Below, in pieces: positions 40,828 to 55,249 of a stretch of 64,000 nt of DNA. The translations under genes were made by a program, and so were the position numbers. Numbering within the stretch: the first letter of the stretch is position 1; every line of letters starts with the position of its first letter. Under the pieces are notes generated by a model that had not been told where the DNA came from, ran no database searches, and saw only the letters and a program-made list of their open reading frames with translations. Source of the stretch: Notamacropus eugenii (Eukaryota > Chordata > Mammalia > Diprotodontia > Macropodidae); contig NW_027325148.1 of the NCBI RefSeq assembly GCF_028372415.1, forward strand, positions 167,366-231,365, read 5' to 3'.

Positions 40828-43720
40828 GCCTCTGTCTCCCCCTCACTCTCACAGTCATTCTCAGTCTCCTCAAGCCTCTCACCCTCACTCCTTCAGTAAC
40901 ACACACACCTTTCCACAGAAATCCTTCGTCTGTCACAGCGCACTTTCCTCACTGTGGCCCTCTCTCATTGTCTCTCTGAATCTTTGTCTCTTTTTTGTCC
41001 CTCTCTCTGTCCCTCCTTCTGTCATTCTTCCTGAAATGCTACGTCTCCTTCAATCACAGAGAAAGACCTTGTCTCCCTGTCCCTCTCTCCGTTGCCCGTT
41101 CTCTTTTGCCACCTGCAATTCTCTCTCTACTTCACTCAGAGGCACAGAGATTGTCAGTCCCTCTCTTCCACACACTGTGTCGCAGCTACACTCTCTCCCC
41201 TTCTCTTTCTTCCAATGCACATCTACTGTATGTCTGTCACAGAGCCTGCCCTCTGTCTCATTTCCTCTCCCCCACACTCTCACAGGTCACCAGTGCAAAC
41301 TCGCAAGTTCTGTGACACACACTTTCACTCGCACACCCACATTTCTTCAAGCCCTCTCTCGCACAGGTTCATCCCCCTGCTCTCTCTCTACCTCCCTCCC
41401 TTGCATCCTCCCTCTCTGTCTCTCTGTCTCTTTTCATCTCACTACTAAACGTGTTCACAAAATACCAACCTGTATCTCCCACAAACACGCACTGCGTGGG
41501 AGATGAACTCTCCCACACTATCTTTCACTCTAATGCACACATGATCTCTCTCTCTCTGTCTCTCTCTGTCTCTCTGTCCCTGTGTCTGTCTCTCTGTGTT
41601 TTTCCATCACTGACAATTTACTTCACTGACAAACGGGCAGAGTTATCAGAATGTCTTTCACACGTAAATTTGTCTCTCCCACACATATTTAATTTGTCTT
41701 TGTAAAGCAGGCAGACATACACATTCTCCAAGTGTTTTCGTTCTCACCCAGTCAGCCCCACGCTGTGTGTCCAAACCAGCCACATTCGCACAAGGACATT
41801 CTTTCCTCTCTTTTTCTCTGTTTCGCCTTTTCTCTCGGTCACACTCACAGAACATTTTGGTCTCTCTGTTGTCCTTCATACTTACAATTTCCCAGGCAAT
41901 ATGTCTGAAATAGAGCCACGATTCAATATGCACAGTCCATCTGTCCCACTCTCCTGCTTCGTGTCTGTCTCTGTCTGTCCCTGTCTGTCCCTGTGTCTCT
42001 TTCTGTGTGTGTGTATGTGTGTGTGTCTGCATCTCTGTGTCTCTGTCTGTGTCTGTTTATCTCTCTCTCTTTCCCTCTGTTTCTTTCTATCTGTCTTCCT
42101 CATTCTTTCTCATGCCCTCTCCCCCTGACATCCTTCTCTGACAAAGCTGTAGGCGAACACTGTGTCTTCCAAAACCACTGATAGAGACATTCTCTCTTCC
42201 CCATTCGTTCTCATACAGAGATACTTTCCCTCTCTCTCTGTCTCACTCTCTCTTTCTCTGTCTCTCTCTCTGTCTCACTCTCTGTCTCTGTCTCTCTCTG
42301 TCTTTCTGTCTGTCTGTCTTTCTCTCTCTCTCTCTCTCTGTCTCTGTCTCTCTCCCTCTGTCTCTCTCTCTCTGTCTCTCTCTCTGTCTCTCACTCTCTG
42401 TCTGTCCCCCTCTCGCACATACACACATTCTCCCTCTTGCTGTCTGTTCTTTTTTGCGGAAAACGTCTCAGACATCTGCGGTCTACAAAATAGACACACA
42501 ATCCGACAGCTCTTCTTTGTCTCCCACATTCATCATAGGTGTCTTTCCCTCTCTCTCTCTGAATGCTCTTGTATGTATTCCTGTCTCTCTCTATGTCTCT
42601 CAGTATGTGTCTCTCTCTTTCCATTTCTCTCTGTCTTCCTCACTGACTTCTTGTATTATCACAAGTCTTAACCACCCACTGTATCTCACAAAGACACAGT
42701 CTGACTTCCAGAAACTCTCTCATATTGTCTTCCTGTCTTACCTATTCTCTCTCTTCCACAGGGATATTTTCTCTCTCTCTTTCTGTGTCTCTCACAGACA
42801 CCCCGTACAAATGGATTCACCCTTGCTGCCTTTTCCTTCGTTCCCATAAAGTCTCCTGCACAATCTTTCTGAAGGACACACGCCGAATGCAACACACTTA
42901 GTCTCTCCCAGTCCAGCTTGGTCTTTTGTTCAGGCTCTCTCTTCCGTATGATCCTTCTGTCCCTCTCTCTGTGATAAAGTCCTTGTCACACAGTCATAGC
43001 CGCAGAATGTTTCTTACACCCACATACCGTCATTAGCAGACATCATTCCTATCTTTTTCTCTTCCCATAATCTTTCTCTCTCTGTCTCTGTCTCTCCCTC
43101 TCTCTCTGTCTCTCTGTCTCTTTCTCTCTCTCTCTCTGTATGTCTTTTTCTCTCTCACACACATACACATGGAGGTATACCCTCATTCTCAGTCTCACAG
43201 GTACTCCCACAGTCCCCCTGTGAAAACACATGCACAATTCCACACATTCACTTAGTCTCTCACACTCACCCTTGTTATCTCACTGTGGCGCTGTAACGTT
43301 GTCTCTGTCCATCTCCTTGTAGCCGTGTCTTCCTGTCCCTTGGAATCCTTCTCTTATTCCCCCTGAAATACACTCTTTCATTCCAAGAGAAAAACCCACC
43401 TTCTTTCTCCCTGTCACACACACTCAGTCATAATAGACTCTTTCACATTCTCTTTCTTTCTGCTGCACATGTAGTCTCTCTGTCACACAACCTGCTCTCT
43501 GTCTCTTTTTTTGCCACCGAGACAATCGAGATCACAAATACAAACTGCCATAGTCTATGAGAGACTCTTTCCCTCTCCTTCGCACCAGTCTTTTCAAACA
43601 CTCTCTCACGCACTTTCATGCCCTCTCTCTTTCTTCCACTCACTCTCTCTCTGTCTTTCTCCTTCTGTCTCTCTGTCTGTCTCTGTCTCTGTCTTTCTTT
43701 CTCTCTCTCCCTTCCTTTTT
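40828..43720 (+). repeat. Satellite unit 3 (type A)
   Basis: 2893 bp. Its left part (variants CTCTCTCCGTTGCCCG and CTCCCTTGCATCCTCC) matches unit 5 at an offset of 5795 bp; its middle part matches unit 1 at the same offset (36106 to 41901). Confidence 0.85.
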
Positions 43721-45207
43721 GCCTCTGTCTCCCCCTCACTCTCACAGTCATTCTCAGTCTCCTCAAGCCTCTCACCCTCATTCCTTCAGTAACACACACA
43801 CCTTTCCACAGATATCCTTCGTCTGTCACAGCGCACTTTTCTCACTGTGGCCCTCTCTCATTGTCTCTCTGAATCTTTGTCTCTTTTTTGTCCCTCTCTC
43901 TGTCCCCCTTTCTGTCTTTCTTCCTGAAATGCTACGTCTCCTTCAATCACAGAGAAAGACCTTGTCTCCCTGTCCCTCTCTCTGTTGCCCGTTCTCTTTT
44001 GCCACCTGCAATTCTCTCTCTACTTCACTCAGAGGCACAGAGATTGTCAGTCCCTCTCTTCCGCACACTGTGTCGCAGCTGCACTCTCTCCCCTTCTCTT
44101 TCTTCCAATGCACATCTACTGTATGTCTGTCACAGAGCCTGCCCTCTCTCTCATTTCCTCTCCCCCACACTCTCACAGGTCACCAGTGCAAACTCGCAAG
44201 TTCTGTGACACACTCTTTCACTCGCACACCCACATTTCTTCAAGCCCTCTCTCGCACAGGTTCATCCCCCTGCTCTCTCTCTACCTCCCTCCCTTTCATC
44301 CTCCCTCTCTGTCTCTCTGTCTCTTTTCATCTCACTACTAAACGTGTTCACAAAATACCAACCTGTATCTCCCACAAACACGCACTGCGTGGGAGATGAA
44401 CTCTCCCACACTATCTTTCACTCTAATGCACACATGATCTCTCTCTCTCTGTCTCTCTCTGTCTCTCTGTCCCTGTGTCTGTCTCTCTGTGTTTTTCCAT
44501 CACTGACAATTTACTTCACTGACAAACGGGCAGAGTTATCAGAATGTCTTTCACACGTAAATTTGTCTCTCCCACACATATTTAATTTGTCTTTGTAAAG
44601 CAGGCAGACATACACATTCTCCAAGTGTTTTCGTTCTCACCCAGTCAGCCCCACGCTGTGTGTCCAAACCAGCCACATTCGCACAAGGACATTCTTTCCT
44701 CTCTTTTTCTCTGTTTCGCCTTTTCTCTCGGTCACACTCACAGAACATTTTGGTCTCTCTGTTGTCCTTCATCCTTACAATTTCCCAGGCAATATGTCTG
44801 AAATAGAGCCACGATTCAATATGCACAGTCCATCTGTCCCACTCTCCTGCTTCCTGTCTGTCTCTGTCTGTCCCTGTCTGTCCCTGTGTGTCTTTCTGTG
44901 TGTGTGTGTGTGTGTCTGAATCTCTGTGTCTCTCTCTGTGCCTGTTTGTCTCTCTCTGTCTCTCTTTCCCCCTGTTTCTTTCTATCTGTCTTCCTCATTC
45001 TTTCACTTGCCCTCTCCCTCTGACATCCTTCTCTTACCAAGCCGTAGGCACACACTGAGTCTCCCACAACCACTGAGAGAGACATTCTCTCTTCCCCATT
45101 CGTTCTCATACAGAGATACTTTCCCTCTCTCTCTGTCTCACTCTCTCTTTCTCTGTCTCTCTCTCTGTCTCACTCTCTGTCTCTGTCTCTCTCTGTCTTT
45201 CTGTCTG

Positions 45208-45248
<41 letters not shown>

Positions 45249-46622
45249 GTCTCTCTCTCTCTGTCTCTCTCTCTCTGTCTCTCTCTCTCTGTCTCTCACT
45301 CTCTGTCTGTCCCCCTCTCGCACATACACACATTCTCCCTCTTGTTGTCTGTTCTTTTTTGCGGAAAACGTCTCAGACATCTGCGGTCTACAAAATAGAC
45401 ACACAATCCGACAGCTCTTCTTTGTCTCCCACATTCATCATAGGTGTCTTTCCCTCTCTCTCTCTGAATGCTCTTGTATGTATTCCTGTCTCTCTCTATG
45501 TCTCTCAGTATCTGTCTCTCCCTTTCCATTTCTCTCTGTCTTCCTCACTGACTTCTTGTATTATCACAAGTCTTAACCACACACTGTATCTCAGAAAGAC
45601 ACAGTCTGACTTCCAGAAACTCTCTCATATTGTCTTCCTCTCTTACCTATTCTCTCTCTTCCACAGGGATATTTTCTCTCTCTCTGTCTGTGTCTCTCAC
45701 AGACACCCCGTACAAGTGGATTCCCCCTTGCTGCCTTTTCCTTCGTTCCCATAAAGTCTCCTGCACAATCTTTCTGAAGGACACACGCCGAATGCAACAC
45801 ACTTAATCTCTCCCAGTCCAGCTCGGTCTTTTGTTCAGGCTCTCTCTTCCGTATGATCCTTCTGTCCCTCTCTCTGTGATAAAGTCCTTGTCACACAGTC
45901 ATAGCCGCAGAATGTTTCTTACACCCACATACCGTCATTAGCAGACATCGTTCCTATCTTCTTCTCTTTCCCATAATCTTTTTCTCTCTGTCTCTGTCTC
46001 TCCCTCTCTCTCTGTCTCTCTGTCTCTCTCTCTCTCTCTGTATGTCTTTTTCTCTCTCACACACATACACATGGAGGTATACCCTCATTCTCAGTCTCAC
46101 AGGTACTCCCACAGTCCCCCTGTGAAAACACATGCACAATTCCACACATTCACTTAGTCTCTCACACTCACCCTTGTTATCTCACTGTGGCGCTGTAACG
46201 TTGTCTCTGTCCATCTCCTTGTAGCCGTGTCTTCCTCTCCCTTGGAATCCTTCTCTTATTCCCCCTGAAATACACTCTTTCATTCCAAGAGAAACACCCA
46301 CCTTCTTTCTCCCTGTCACACACACTCAGTCATAATAGACTCTTTCACATTCTCTTTCTTTCTGCTGCACATGTAGTCTCTCTGTCACACAACCTGCTCT
46401 CTGTCTCTTTTGTTGCCCCCCAGACAATCGAGATCACAAATACAAACTGCCATAGTCTATGAGGGACTCTTTCCCTCTCCTTCGCACCAGTCTTTTCAAA
46501 CACTCTCTCACGCACTTTCATGCCCTCTCTCTTTCTTCCACTCACTCTCTCTCTGTCTTTCTCCTTCTGTCTCTCTGTCTGTCTCTGTCTCTGTCTTTCT
46601 TTCTCTCTCTCCCTTCCTTTTT
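43721..46622 (+). repeat. Satellite unit 4 (type B)
   Basis: 2902 bp. Near-copy of unit 2 in its right part. Carries the variant CTTCATCCTTACAATTTCC also seen in units 7 and 10. Confidence 0.85.
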
Positions 46623-48109
46623 GCCTCTGTCTCCCCCTCACTCTCACAGTCATTCTCAGTCTCCTCAAGCCTCTCACCCTCACTCCTTCAGTAACACACA
46701 CACCTTTCCACAGAAATCCTTCGTCTGTCACAGCGCACTTTCCTCACTGTGGCCCTCTCTCATTGTCTCTCTGAATCTTTGTCTCTTTTTTGTCCCTCTC
46801 TCTGTCCCTCCTTCTGTCATTCTTCCTGAAATGCTACGTCTCCTTCAATCACAGAGAAAGACCTTGTCTCCCTGTCCCTCTCTCCGTTGCCCGTTCTCTT
46901 TTGCCACCTGCAATTCTCTCTCTACTTCACTCAGAGGCACAGAGATTGTCAGTCCCTCTCTTCCACACACTGTGTCGCAGCTACACTCTCTCCCCTTCTC
47001 TTTCTTCCAATGCACATCTACTGTATGTCTGTCACAGAGCCTGCCCTCTGTCTCATTTCCTCTCCCCCACACTCTCACAGGTCACCAGTGCAAACTCGCA
47101 AGTTCTGTGACACACACTTTCACTCGCACACCCACATTTCTTCAAGCCCTCTCTCGCACAGGTTCATCCCCCTGCTCTCTCTCTACCTCCCTCCCTTGCA
47201 TCCTCCCTCTCTGTCTCTCTGTCTCTTTTCATCTCACTACTAAACGTGTTCACAAAATACCAACCTGTATCTCCCACAAACACGCACTGCGTGGAAGATG
47301 AACTCTCCCATACTATCTTTCACTCTAATGCACACATGATCTCTCTCTCTCTGTCTCTGTCTGTCTCTCTGTCCCTCTGTCTGTCTCTCTGTGTTTTTCC
47401 ATCACTGACAATTTACTTCACTGACAAACGGGCAGAGTTATCAGAATGTCTTTCACACGTAAATTTGTCTCTCCCACACATGTTTAATTTGTCTTTGTAA
47501 AGCAGGCAGACATACACATTCTCCAAGTGTTTTCGTTCTCACCCAGTCAGCCCCACGCTGTGTGTCCAAACCAGCCACATTCGCACAAGGACATTCTTTC
47601 CTCTCTTTTTCTCTGTTTCGCCTTTTCTCTCGGTCACACTCACAGAACATTTTGGTCTCTCTGTTGTCCTTCATACTTACAATTTCCCAGGCAATATGTC
47701 TGAAATAGAGCCACGATTCAATATGCACAGTCCATCTGTCCCACTCTCCTGCTTCGTGTCTGTCTCTGTCTGTCCCTGTCTGTCCCTGTGTGTCTTTCTG
47801 TGTGTGTATGTGTGTGTCTGAATCTCTGTGTCTCTCTCTGTGTCTGTTTGTCTCTCTCTGTCTCTCTTTCCCCCTGTTTCTTTCTATCTGTCTTCCTCAT
47901 TCTTTCACTTGCCCTCTCCCTCTGACATCCTTCTCTTACCAAGCCGTAGGCACACACTGAGTCTCCCACAACCACTGAGAGAGACATTCTCTCTTCCCCA
48001 TTCGTTCTCATACAGAGATACTTTCCCTCTCTCTCTGTCTCACTCTCTCTTTCTCTATCTCTCTCTCTGTCTCACTCTCTGTCTCTGTCTCTCTCTGTCT
48101 TTCTGTCTG

Positions 48110-48158
<49 letters not shown>

Positions 48159-49514
48159 GTCTCTCTCTCTCTGTCTCTCTCTCTCTGTCTCTCACTCTCT
48201 GTCTGTCCCCCTCTCGCACATACACACATTCTCCCTCTTATTGTCTGTTCTTTTTTGCGGAAAACGTCTCAGACATCTGCGGTCTACAAAATAGACACAC
48301 AATCCGACAGCTCTTCTTTGTCTCCCACATTCATCATAGGTGTCTTTCCCTCTCTCTCTCTGAATGCTCTTGTATGTATTCCTGTTTCTCTCTATGTCTC
48401 TCAGTATGTGTCTCTCTCTTTCCATTTCTCTCTGTCTTCCTCACTGACTTCTTGTATTATCACAAGTCTTAACCACACACTGTATCTCACAAAGACACAG
48501 TCTGACTTCCAGAAACTCTCTCATATTGTCTTCCTGTCTTACCTATTCTCTCTCTTCCACAGGGATATTTTCTCTCTCTCTGTCTGTGTCTCTCACAGAC
48601 ACCCCGTACAAGTGGATTCCCCCTTGCTGCCTTTTCCTTCGTTCCCATAAAGTCTCCTGCACAATCTTTCTGAAGGACACACGCCGAATGCAACACACTT
48701 AGTCTCTCCCAGTCCAGCTCGGTCTTTTGTTCAGGCTCTCTCTTCCGTATGATCCTTCTGTCCCTCTCTCTGTGATAAAGTCCTTGTCACACAGTCATAG
48801 CCGCAGAATGTTTCTTACACCCACATACCGTCATTAGCAGACATCGTTCCTATCTTCTTCTCTTTCCCATAATCTTTCTCTCTCTGTCTCTCTCCCTCTC
48901 TCTTTGTCTCTCTGTCTCTTTCTCTCTCTCTCTCTGTCTGTCTTTTTCTCTCTCACACACATACACATGGAGGTATGCCCTCATTCTCAGTCTCACAGGT
49001 ACTCCCACAGTCCTCCTGTGAAAACACATGCACAATTCCACACATTCACTTAGTCTCTCACACTCACCCTTGTTATCTCACTGTGGTGCTGTAACGTTGT
49101 CTCTGTCCATCTCCTTGTAGCCGTGTCTTCCTGTCCCTTGGAATCCTTCTCTTATTCCCCCTGAAATACACTCTTTCATTCCAAGAGAAACACCCACCTT
49201 CTTTCTCCCTGTCACACACACTCAGTCATAATAGACTCTTTCACATTCTCTTTCTTTCTGCTGCACATGTAGTCTCTCTGTCACACAACCTGCTCTCTGT
49301 CTCTTTTGTTGCCACCCAGACAATCGAGATCACAAATACAAACTGCCATAGTCTATGAGAGACTCTTTCCCTCTCCTTCGCACCAGTCTTTTCAAACACT
49401 GTCTCACGCACTTTCATGCCCTCTCTCTCTCTTCCACTCACTCTCTCTCTGTCTTTCTCCTTCTGTCTCTCTGTCTGTCTCTGTCTCTGTCTTTCTTTCT
49501 CTCTCTCCCTTTTT
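46623..49514 (+). repeat. Satellite unit 5 (type B')
   Basis: 2892 bp. Carries GCGTGGAAGATG (hairpin arm mutated) and CACACATGTTTAATTTG, both shared only with unit 8. Confidence 0.85.
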
Positions 49515-51000
49515 GCCTCTGTCTCCCCCTCACTCTCACAGTCATTCTCAGTCTCCACAAGCCTCTCACCCTCACTCCTTCAGTAACACACACACCTTTC
49601 CACAGAAATCCTTCGTCTGTCCCAGCGCACTTTTCTCACTGTGGCCCTCTCTCATTGTCTCTCTGAATCTTTGTCTCTTTTTTGTCCCTCTCTCTGTCCC
49701 TCCTTCTGTCATTCTTCCTGAAATGCTACGTCTCCTTCAATCACAGAGAAAGACCTTGTCTCCCTGTCCCTCTCTCTGTTGCCCGTTCTCTTTTGCCACC
49801 TGCAATTCTCTCTCTACTTCACTCAGAGGCACAGAGATTGTCAGTCCCTCTCTTCCACACACTGTGTCGCAGCTACACTCTCTCCCCTTCTCTTTCTTTC
49901 CAATGCACATCTACTGTATGTCTGTCACAGAGCCTGCCCTCTCTCTCATTTCTTCTCCACCACACTCTCACATGTCACCAATGCAAACTCGCGCAAGTTC
50001 TGTGACACACTCTTTCACTCGCACACCCACATTTTTTCAAGCCCTCTCTCGTACAGGTTCATCCCCCTGCTCTCTCTCTACCTCCCTCCCTTTCATCCTC
50101 CCTCTCTGTCTCTCTGTCTCTTTTCATCTCACTACTAAACGTGTTCACAAAATACCAACCTGTATCTCCCACAAACACGCACTGCGTGGGAGATGAACTC
50201 TCCCACACTATCTTTCACTCTAATGCACACATGATCTCTCTCTCTCTGTCTCTGTCTGTCTCTCTGTCCCTGTGTCTGTCTCTCTGTGTTTTTCCATCAC
50301 TGACAATTTACTTCACTGACAAACGGGCAGAGTTATCAGAATGTCTTTCACACGTAAATTTGTCTCTCCCACACATATTTAATTTGTCTTTGTAAAGCAG
50401 GCAGACATACACATTCTCCAAGTGTTTTCGTTCTCACCCAGTCAGCCCCACGCTGTGTGTCCAAACCAGCCACATTCGCACAAGGACATTCTTTCCTCTC
50501 TTTTTCTCTGTTTCGCCTTTTCTCTCGGTCACACTCACAGAACATTTTGGTCTCTCTGTTGTCCTTCATACTTACAATTTCCCAGGCAATATGTCTGAAA
50601 TAGAGCCACGATTCAATATGCACAGTCCATCTGTCCCACTCTCCTGCTTCGTGTCTGTCTCTGTCTGTCCCTGTCTGTCCCTGTGTCTCTTTCTGTGTGT
50701 GTGTATGTGTGTGTGTCTGCATCTCTTTGTCTCTGTCTGTGTCTGTTTATCTCTCTCTCTTTCCCTCTGTTTCTTTCTATCTGTCTTCCTCATTCTTTCT
50801 CATGCCCTCTCCCTCTGACATCCTTCTCTGACAAAGCCGTAGGCGAACACTGTGTCTTCCAAAACCACTGATAGAGACATTCTCTCCCCCCCATTCACTC
50901 TCATACAGAGATACTTTCCCTCTCTCTCTGTCTCACTCTCTTTCTCTTTCTCTCCCTCTCTCTCTCACTCCCTGTCTCTCTCTCTGTCTCTCTTTGTCTT

Positions 51001-51033
<33 letters not shown>

Positions 51034-52359
51034 GTCACTCTCTGTCTGTCCCTCTCTCTCACATACACACATTCTCCCTCTTGCTGTCTGTTCTTTTTTG
51101 CCCAAAATGTCTCAGACATCTCTGGTCTACAAAATAGACTCACAATCCAACAGCTCTTCTTGGTCTCTCACATTTATCAAAGTTGTCTTTCCCTCTCTCT
51201 CTGAATGCTCTTGTATGTATTCCTGTCTCTCCCTATGTCTCTCAGTATGTGTCTCTCTCTTTCCATTTCTCTCTGTCTTCCTCACTGACTTCTTGTATTA
51301 TCACAAGTCTTAACCACACACTGTATCTCACAAAGACACAGTCTGACTTCCAGAAACTGTCTCATATTGTCTTCCTGTCTTACCTATTCTCTCTCTTACA
51401 GAGGGATATTTTCTCTCTCTCTGTCTGTGTCTCTCACAGACACCCCGTACAAGTGGATTCACCCTTGCTGCCTTTTCCTTCGTTCCCATAAAGTCTCCTG
51501 CGCAATCTTTCTGAAGGACACACCCTGAATGCAACACACTTAGTCTCTCCCAGTCCAGCTCGGTCTTTTGTTCAGGCTCTCTCTTCCGTATGATCCTTCT
51601 GTCCCTGTCTCTGTGATAAATTCCTTGTCACACAGTCATAGCCGCAGAATGTTTCTTACACCCACATACCGTCATTAGGAGACATCGTTCCTATCTTCTT
51701 CTCTTTCCCATAATCTTTCTCTCTCTGTCTCTGTCTCTCCCTCTCTCTCTGTCTCTCTGTCTCTCTCTCTCTCTCTGTCTGTCTTTTTCTCTCTCACACA
51801 CATACACATGGAGGTATACCCTCATTCTCAGTCTCACAGGTACTCCCACAGTGCCCCTGTGAAAACACATGCACAATTCCACACATTCACTTAGTCTCTC
51901 ACACTCACCCTTGTTATCTCACTGTGGTGCTGTAACGTTGTCTCTGTCCATCTCCTTGTAGCCGTGTCTTCCTGTCCCTTGGAATCCTTCTCTTATTCCC
52001 CCTGAAATACACTCTTTCATTCCAAGAGAAACACCCACCTTCTTTCTCCCTGTCACACACACTCAATTATAATAGACTCTTTCACATTCTCTTTCTTTCT
52101 GCTGCACATGTAGTCTCTCTGTCACACAACCTGCTCTCTGTCTCTTTTGTTGCCACCGAGACAATCGAGATCACAAATACAAACTGCCATAGTCTATGAG
52201 GGACTCTTTCCCTCTCCTTCGCACCAGTCTTTTCAAACACTCTCTCACGCACTTTCATGCCCTCTTTCTCTCTTCCACTCATTTTCTCTCTGCCTTTCTC
52301 CTTCTGTCTCTCTGTCTGTCTCTGTCTCTGTCTTTCTTTCTCTCTCTCCCTTCCTTTTT
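49515..52359 (+). repeat. Satellite unit 6 (type A, short)
   Basis: 2845 bp. Shortened mainly at the CT run. Shares CTCACATGTCACCAATGC and TTTTTTCAAGCCC with unit 9. Confidence 0.85.
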
Positions 52360-55249
52360 GCCTCTGTCTCCCCCTCACTCTCACAGTCATTCTCAGTCTC
52401 CACAAGCCTCTCACCCTCATTCCTTCAGTAACACACACACCTTTCCACAGAAATCCTTCGTCTGTCACAGCGCACTTTTCTCACTGTGGCCCTCTCTCAT
52501 TGTCTCTCTGAATCTTTGTCTCTTTTTTGTCCCTGTCTCTGTCCCCCTTTCTGTCATTCTTCCTGAAATGCTACGTCTCCTTCAATCACAGAGAAAGACC
52601 TTGTCTCCCTGTCCCTCTCTCTGTTGCCCGTTCTCTTTTGCCACCTGCAATTCTCTCTCTACTTCACTCAGAGGCACAGAGATTGTCAGTCCCTCTCTTC
52701 CACACACTGTGTCGCAGCTACACTCTCTCCCCTTCTCTTTCTTCCAATGCACATCTACTGTATGTCTGTCACAGAGCCTGCCCTCTGTCTCATTTCCTCT
52801 CCCCCACACTCTCACAGGTCACCAGTGCAAACTCGCAAGTTCCGTGACACACACTTTCACTCGCACACCCACATTTCTTCAAGCCCTCTCTCGCACAGGT
52901 TCATCCCCCTGCTCTCTCTCTACCTCCCTCCCTTTCATCCTCCCTCTCTGTCTCTCTGTCTCTTTTCATCTCACTACTAAACGTGTTCACAAAATACCAA
53001 CCTGTATCTCCCACAAACACGCACTGCGTGGGAGATGAACTCTCCCACACTATCTTTCACTCTAATGCACACATGATCTCTCTCTCTCTGTCTCTGTCTG
53101 TCTCTGTGTCCCTCTGTCTGTCTCTCTGTGTTTTTCCATCACTGACAATTTACTTCACTGACAAACGGGCAGAGTTATCAGAATGTCTTTCACACGTAAA
53201 TTTGTCTCTCCCACACATATTTAATTTGTCTTTGTAAAGCAGGCAGACATACACATTCTCCAAGTGTTTTCGTTCTCACCCAGTCAGCCCCACGCTGTGT
53301 GTCCAAACCAGCCACATTCGCACAAGGACATTCTTTCCTTTCTTTTTCTCTGTTTCGCCTTTTCTCTCGGTCACACTCACAGAACATTTTGGTCTCTCTG
53401 TTGTCCTTCATCCTTACAATTTCCCAGGCAATATGTCTGAAATAGAGCCACGATTCAATATGCACAGTCCCTCTGTCCCACTCTCCTGCTTCCTGTCTGT
53501 CTCTGTCTGTCCCTGTCTGTCCCTGTGTGTCTTTCTGTGTGTGTGTGTGTGTGTCTGAATCTCTGTGTCTCTCTCTGTGTCTGTTTGTCTCTCTCTGTCT
53601 CTCTTTCCCCCTGTTTCTTTCTATCTGTCTTCCTCATTCTTTCACTTGCCCTCTCCCTCTGACATCCTTCTCTTACCAAGCCGTAGGCACACACTGAGTC
53701 TCCCACAACCACTGAGAGAGGCATTCTCTCTTCCCCATTCGTTCTCATACAGAGATACTTTCCCTCTCTCTCTGTCTCACTCTCTCTTTCTCTGTCTCTC
53801 TCTCTGTCTCACTCTCTGTCTCTGTCTCTCTCTGTCTTTCTGTCTGTCTGTCTTTCTCTCTCTCTCTCTGTCTCTCTGTGTCTCTCTCTCTGTCTCTCTC
53901 TCTCTGTCTCTCTCTCTGTCTCTCACTCTCTGTCTGTCCCCCTCTCGCACATACACACATTCTCCCTCTTGCTGTCTGTTCTTTTTTGCGGAAAACGTCT
54001 CAGACATGTGCGGTCTACAAAATAGACACACAATCCGACAGCTCTTCTTTGTCTCCCACATTCATCATAGGTGTCTTTCCCTCTCTCTCTCTGAATGCTC
54101 TTGTATGTATTCCTGTCTCTCTCTATGTCTCTCAGTATCTGTCTCTCCCTTTCCATTTCTCTCTGTCTTCCTCACTGACTTCTTGTATTATCACAAGTCT
54201 TAACCACACACTGTATCTCAGAAAGACACAGTCTGACTTCCAGAAACTCTCTCATATTGTCTTCCTCTCTTACCTATTCTCTCTCTTCCACAGGGATATT
54301 TTCTCTCTCTCTGTCTGTGTCTCTCACAGACACCCCGTACAAGTGGATTCCCCCTTGCTGCCTTTTCCTTCGTTCCCATAAAGTCTCCTGCACAATCTTT
54401 CTGAAGGACACACGCCGAATGCAACACACTTAGTCTCTCCCAGTCCAGCTCGGTCTTTTGTTCAAGCTCTCTCTTCCGTATGATCCTTCTGTCCCTCTCT
54501 CTGTGATAAAGTCCTTGTCACACAGTCATAGCCGCAGAATGTTTCTTACACCCACATACCGTCATTAGCAGACATCGTTCCTATCTTCTTCTCTTTCCCA
54601 TAATCTTTTTCTCTCTGTCTCTGTCTCTCCCTCTCTCTCTGTCTCTCTGTCTCTCTCTCTCTCTCTGTATGTCTTTTTCTCTCTCACACACATACACATG
54701 GAGGTATACCCTCATTCTCAGTCTCACAGGTACTCCCACAGTCCCCCTGTGAAAACACATGCACAATTCCACACATTCACTTAGTCTCTCACACTCACCC
54801 TTGTTATCTCACTGTGGCGCTGTAACGTTGTCTCTGTCCATCTCCTTGTAGCCGTGTCTTCCTCTCCCTTGGAATCCTTCTCTTATTCCCCCTGAAATAC
54901 ACTCTTTCATTCCAAGAGAAACACCCACCTTCTTTCTCCCTGTCACACACACTCAGTCATAATAGACTCTTTCACATTCTCTTTCTTTCTGCTGCACATG
55001 TAGTCTCTCTGTCACACAACCTGCTCTCTGTCTCTTTTGTTGCCCCCCAGACAATCGAGATCACAAATACAAACTGCCATAGTCTATGAGGGACTCTTTC
55101 CCTCTCCTTCGCACCAGTCTTTTCAAACACTCTCTCACGCACTTTCATGCCCTCTCTCTTTCTTCCACTCACTCTCTCTCTGTCTTTCTCCTTCTGTCTC
55201 TCTGTCTGTCTCTGTCTCTGTCTTTCTTTCTCTCTCTCCCTTCCTTTTT
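52360..55249 (+). repeat. Satellite unit 7 (type B)
   Basis: 2890 bp. Shares the CAAGTTCCGTGACAC, TTCTTTCCTTTCTTTTTC and GACATGTGCGGTC variants with unit 10. Confidence 0.85.

Larger units (their letters stand above)
46623..55249 (+). repeat. Higher-order repeat, three-unit block, copy 1
   Basis: Units 5-6-7 (types B', A, B) form a block of 8627 bp. Private variants of each unit recur in the same order in units 8-9-10. Confidence 0.85.
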
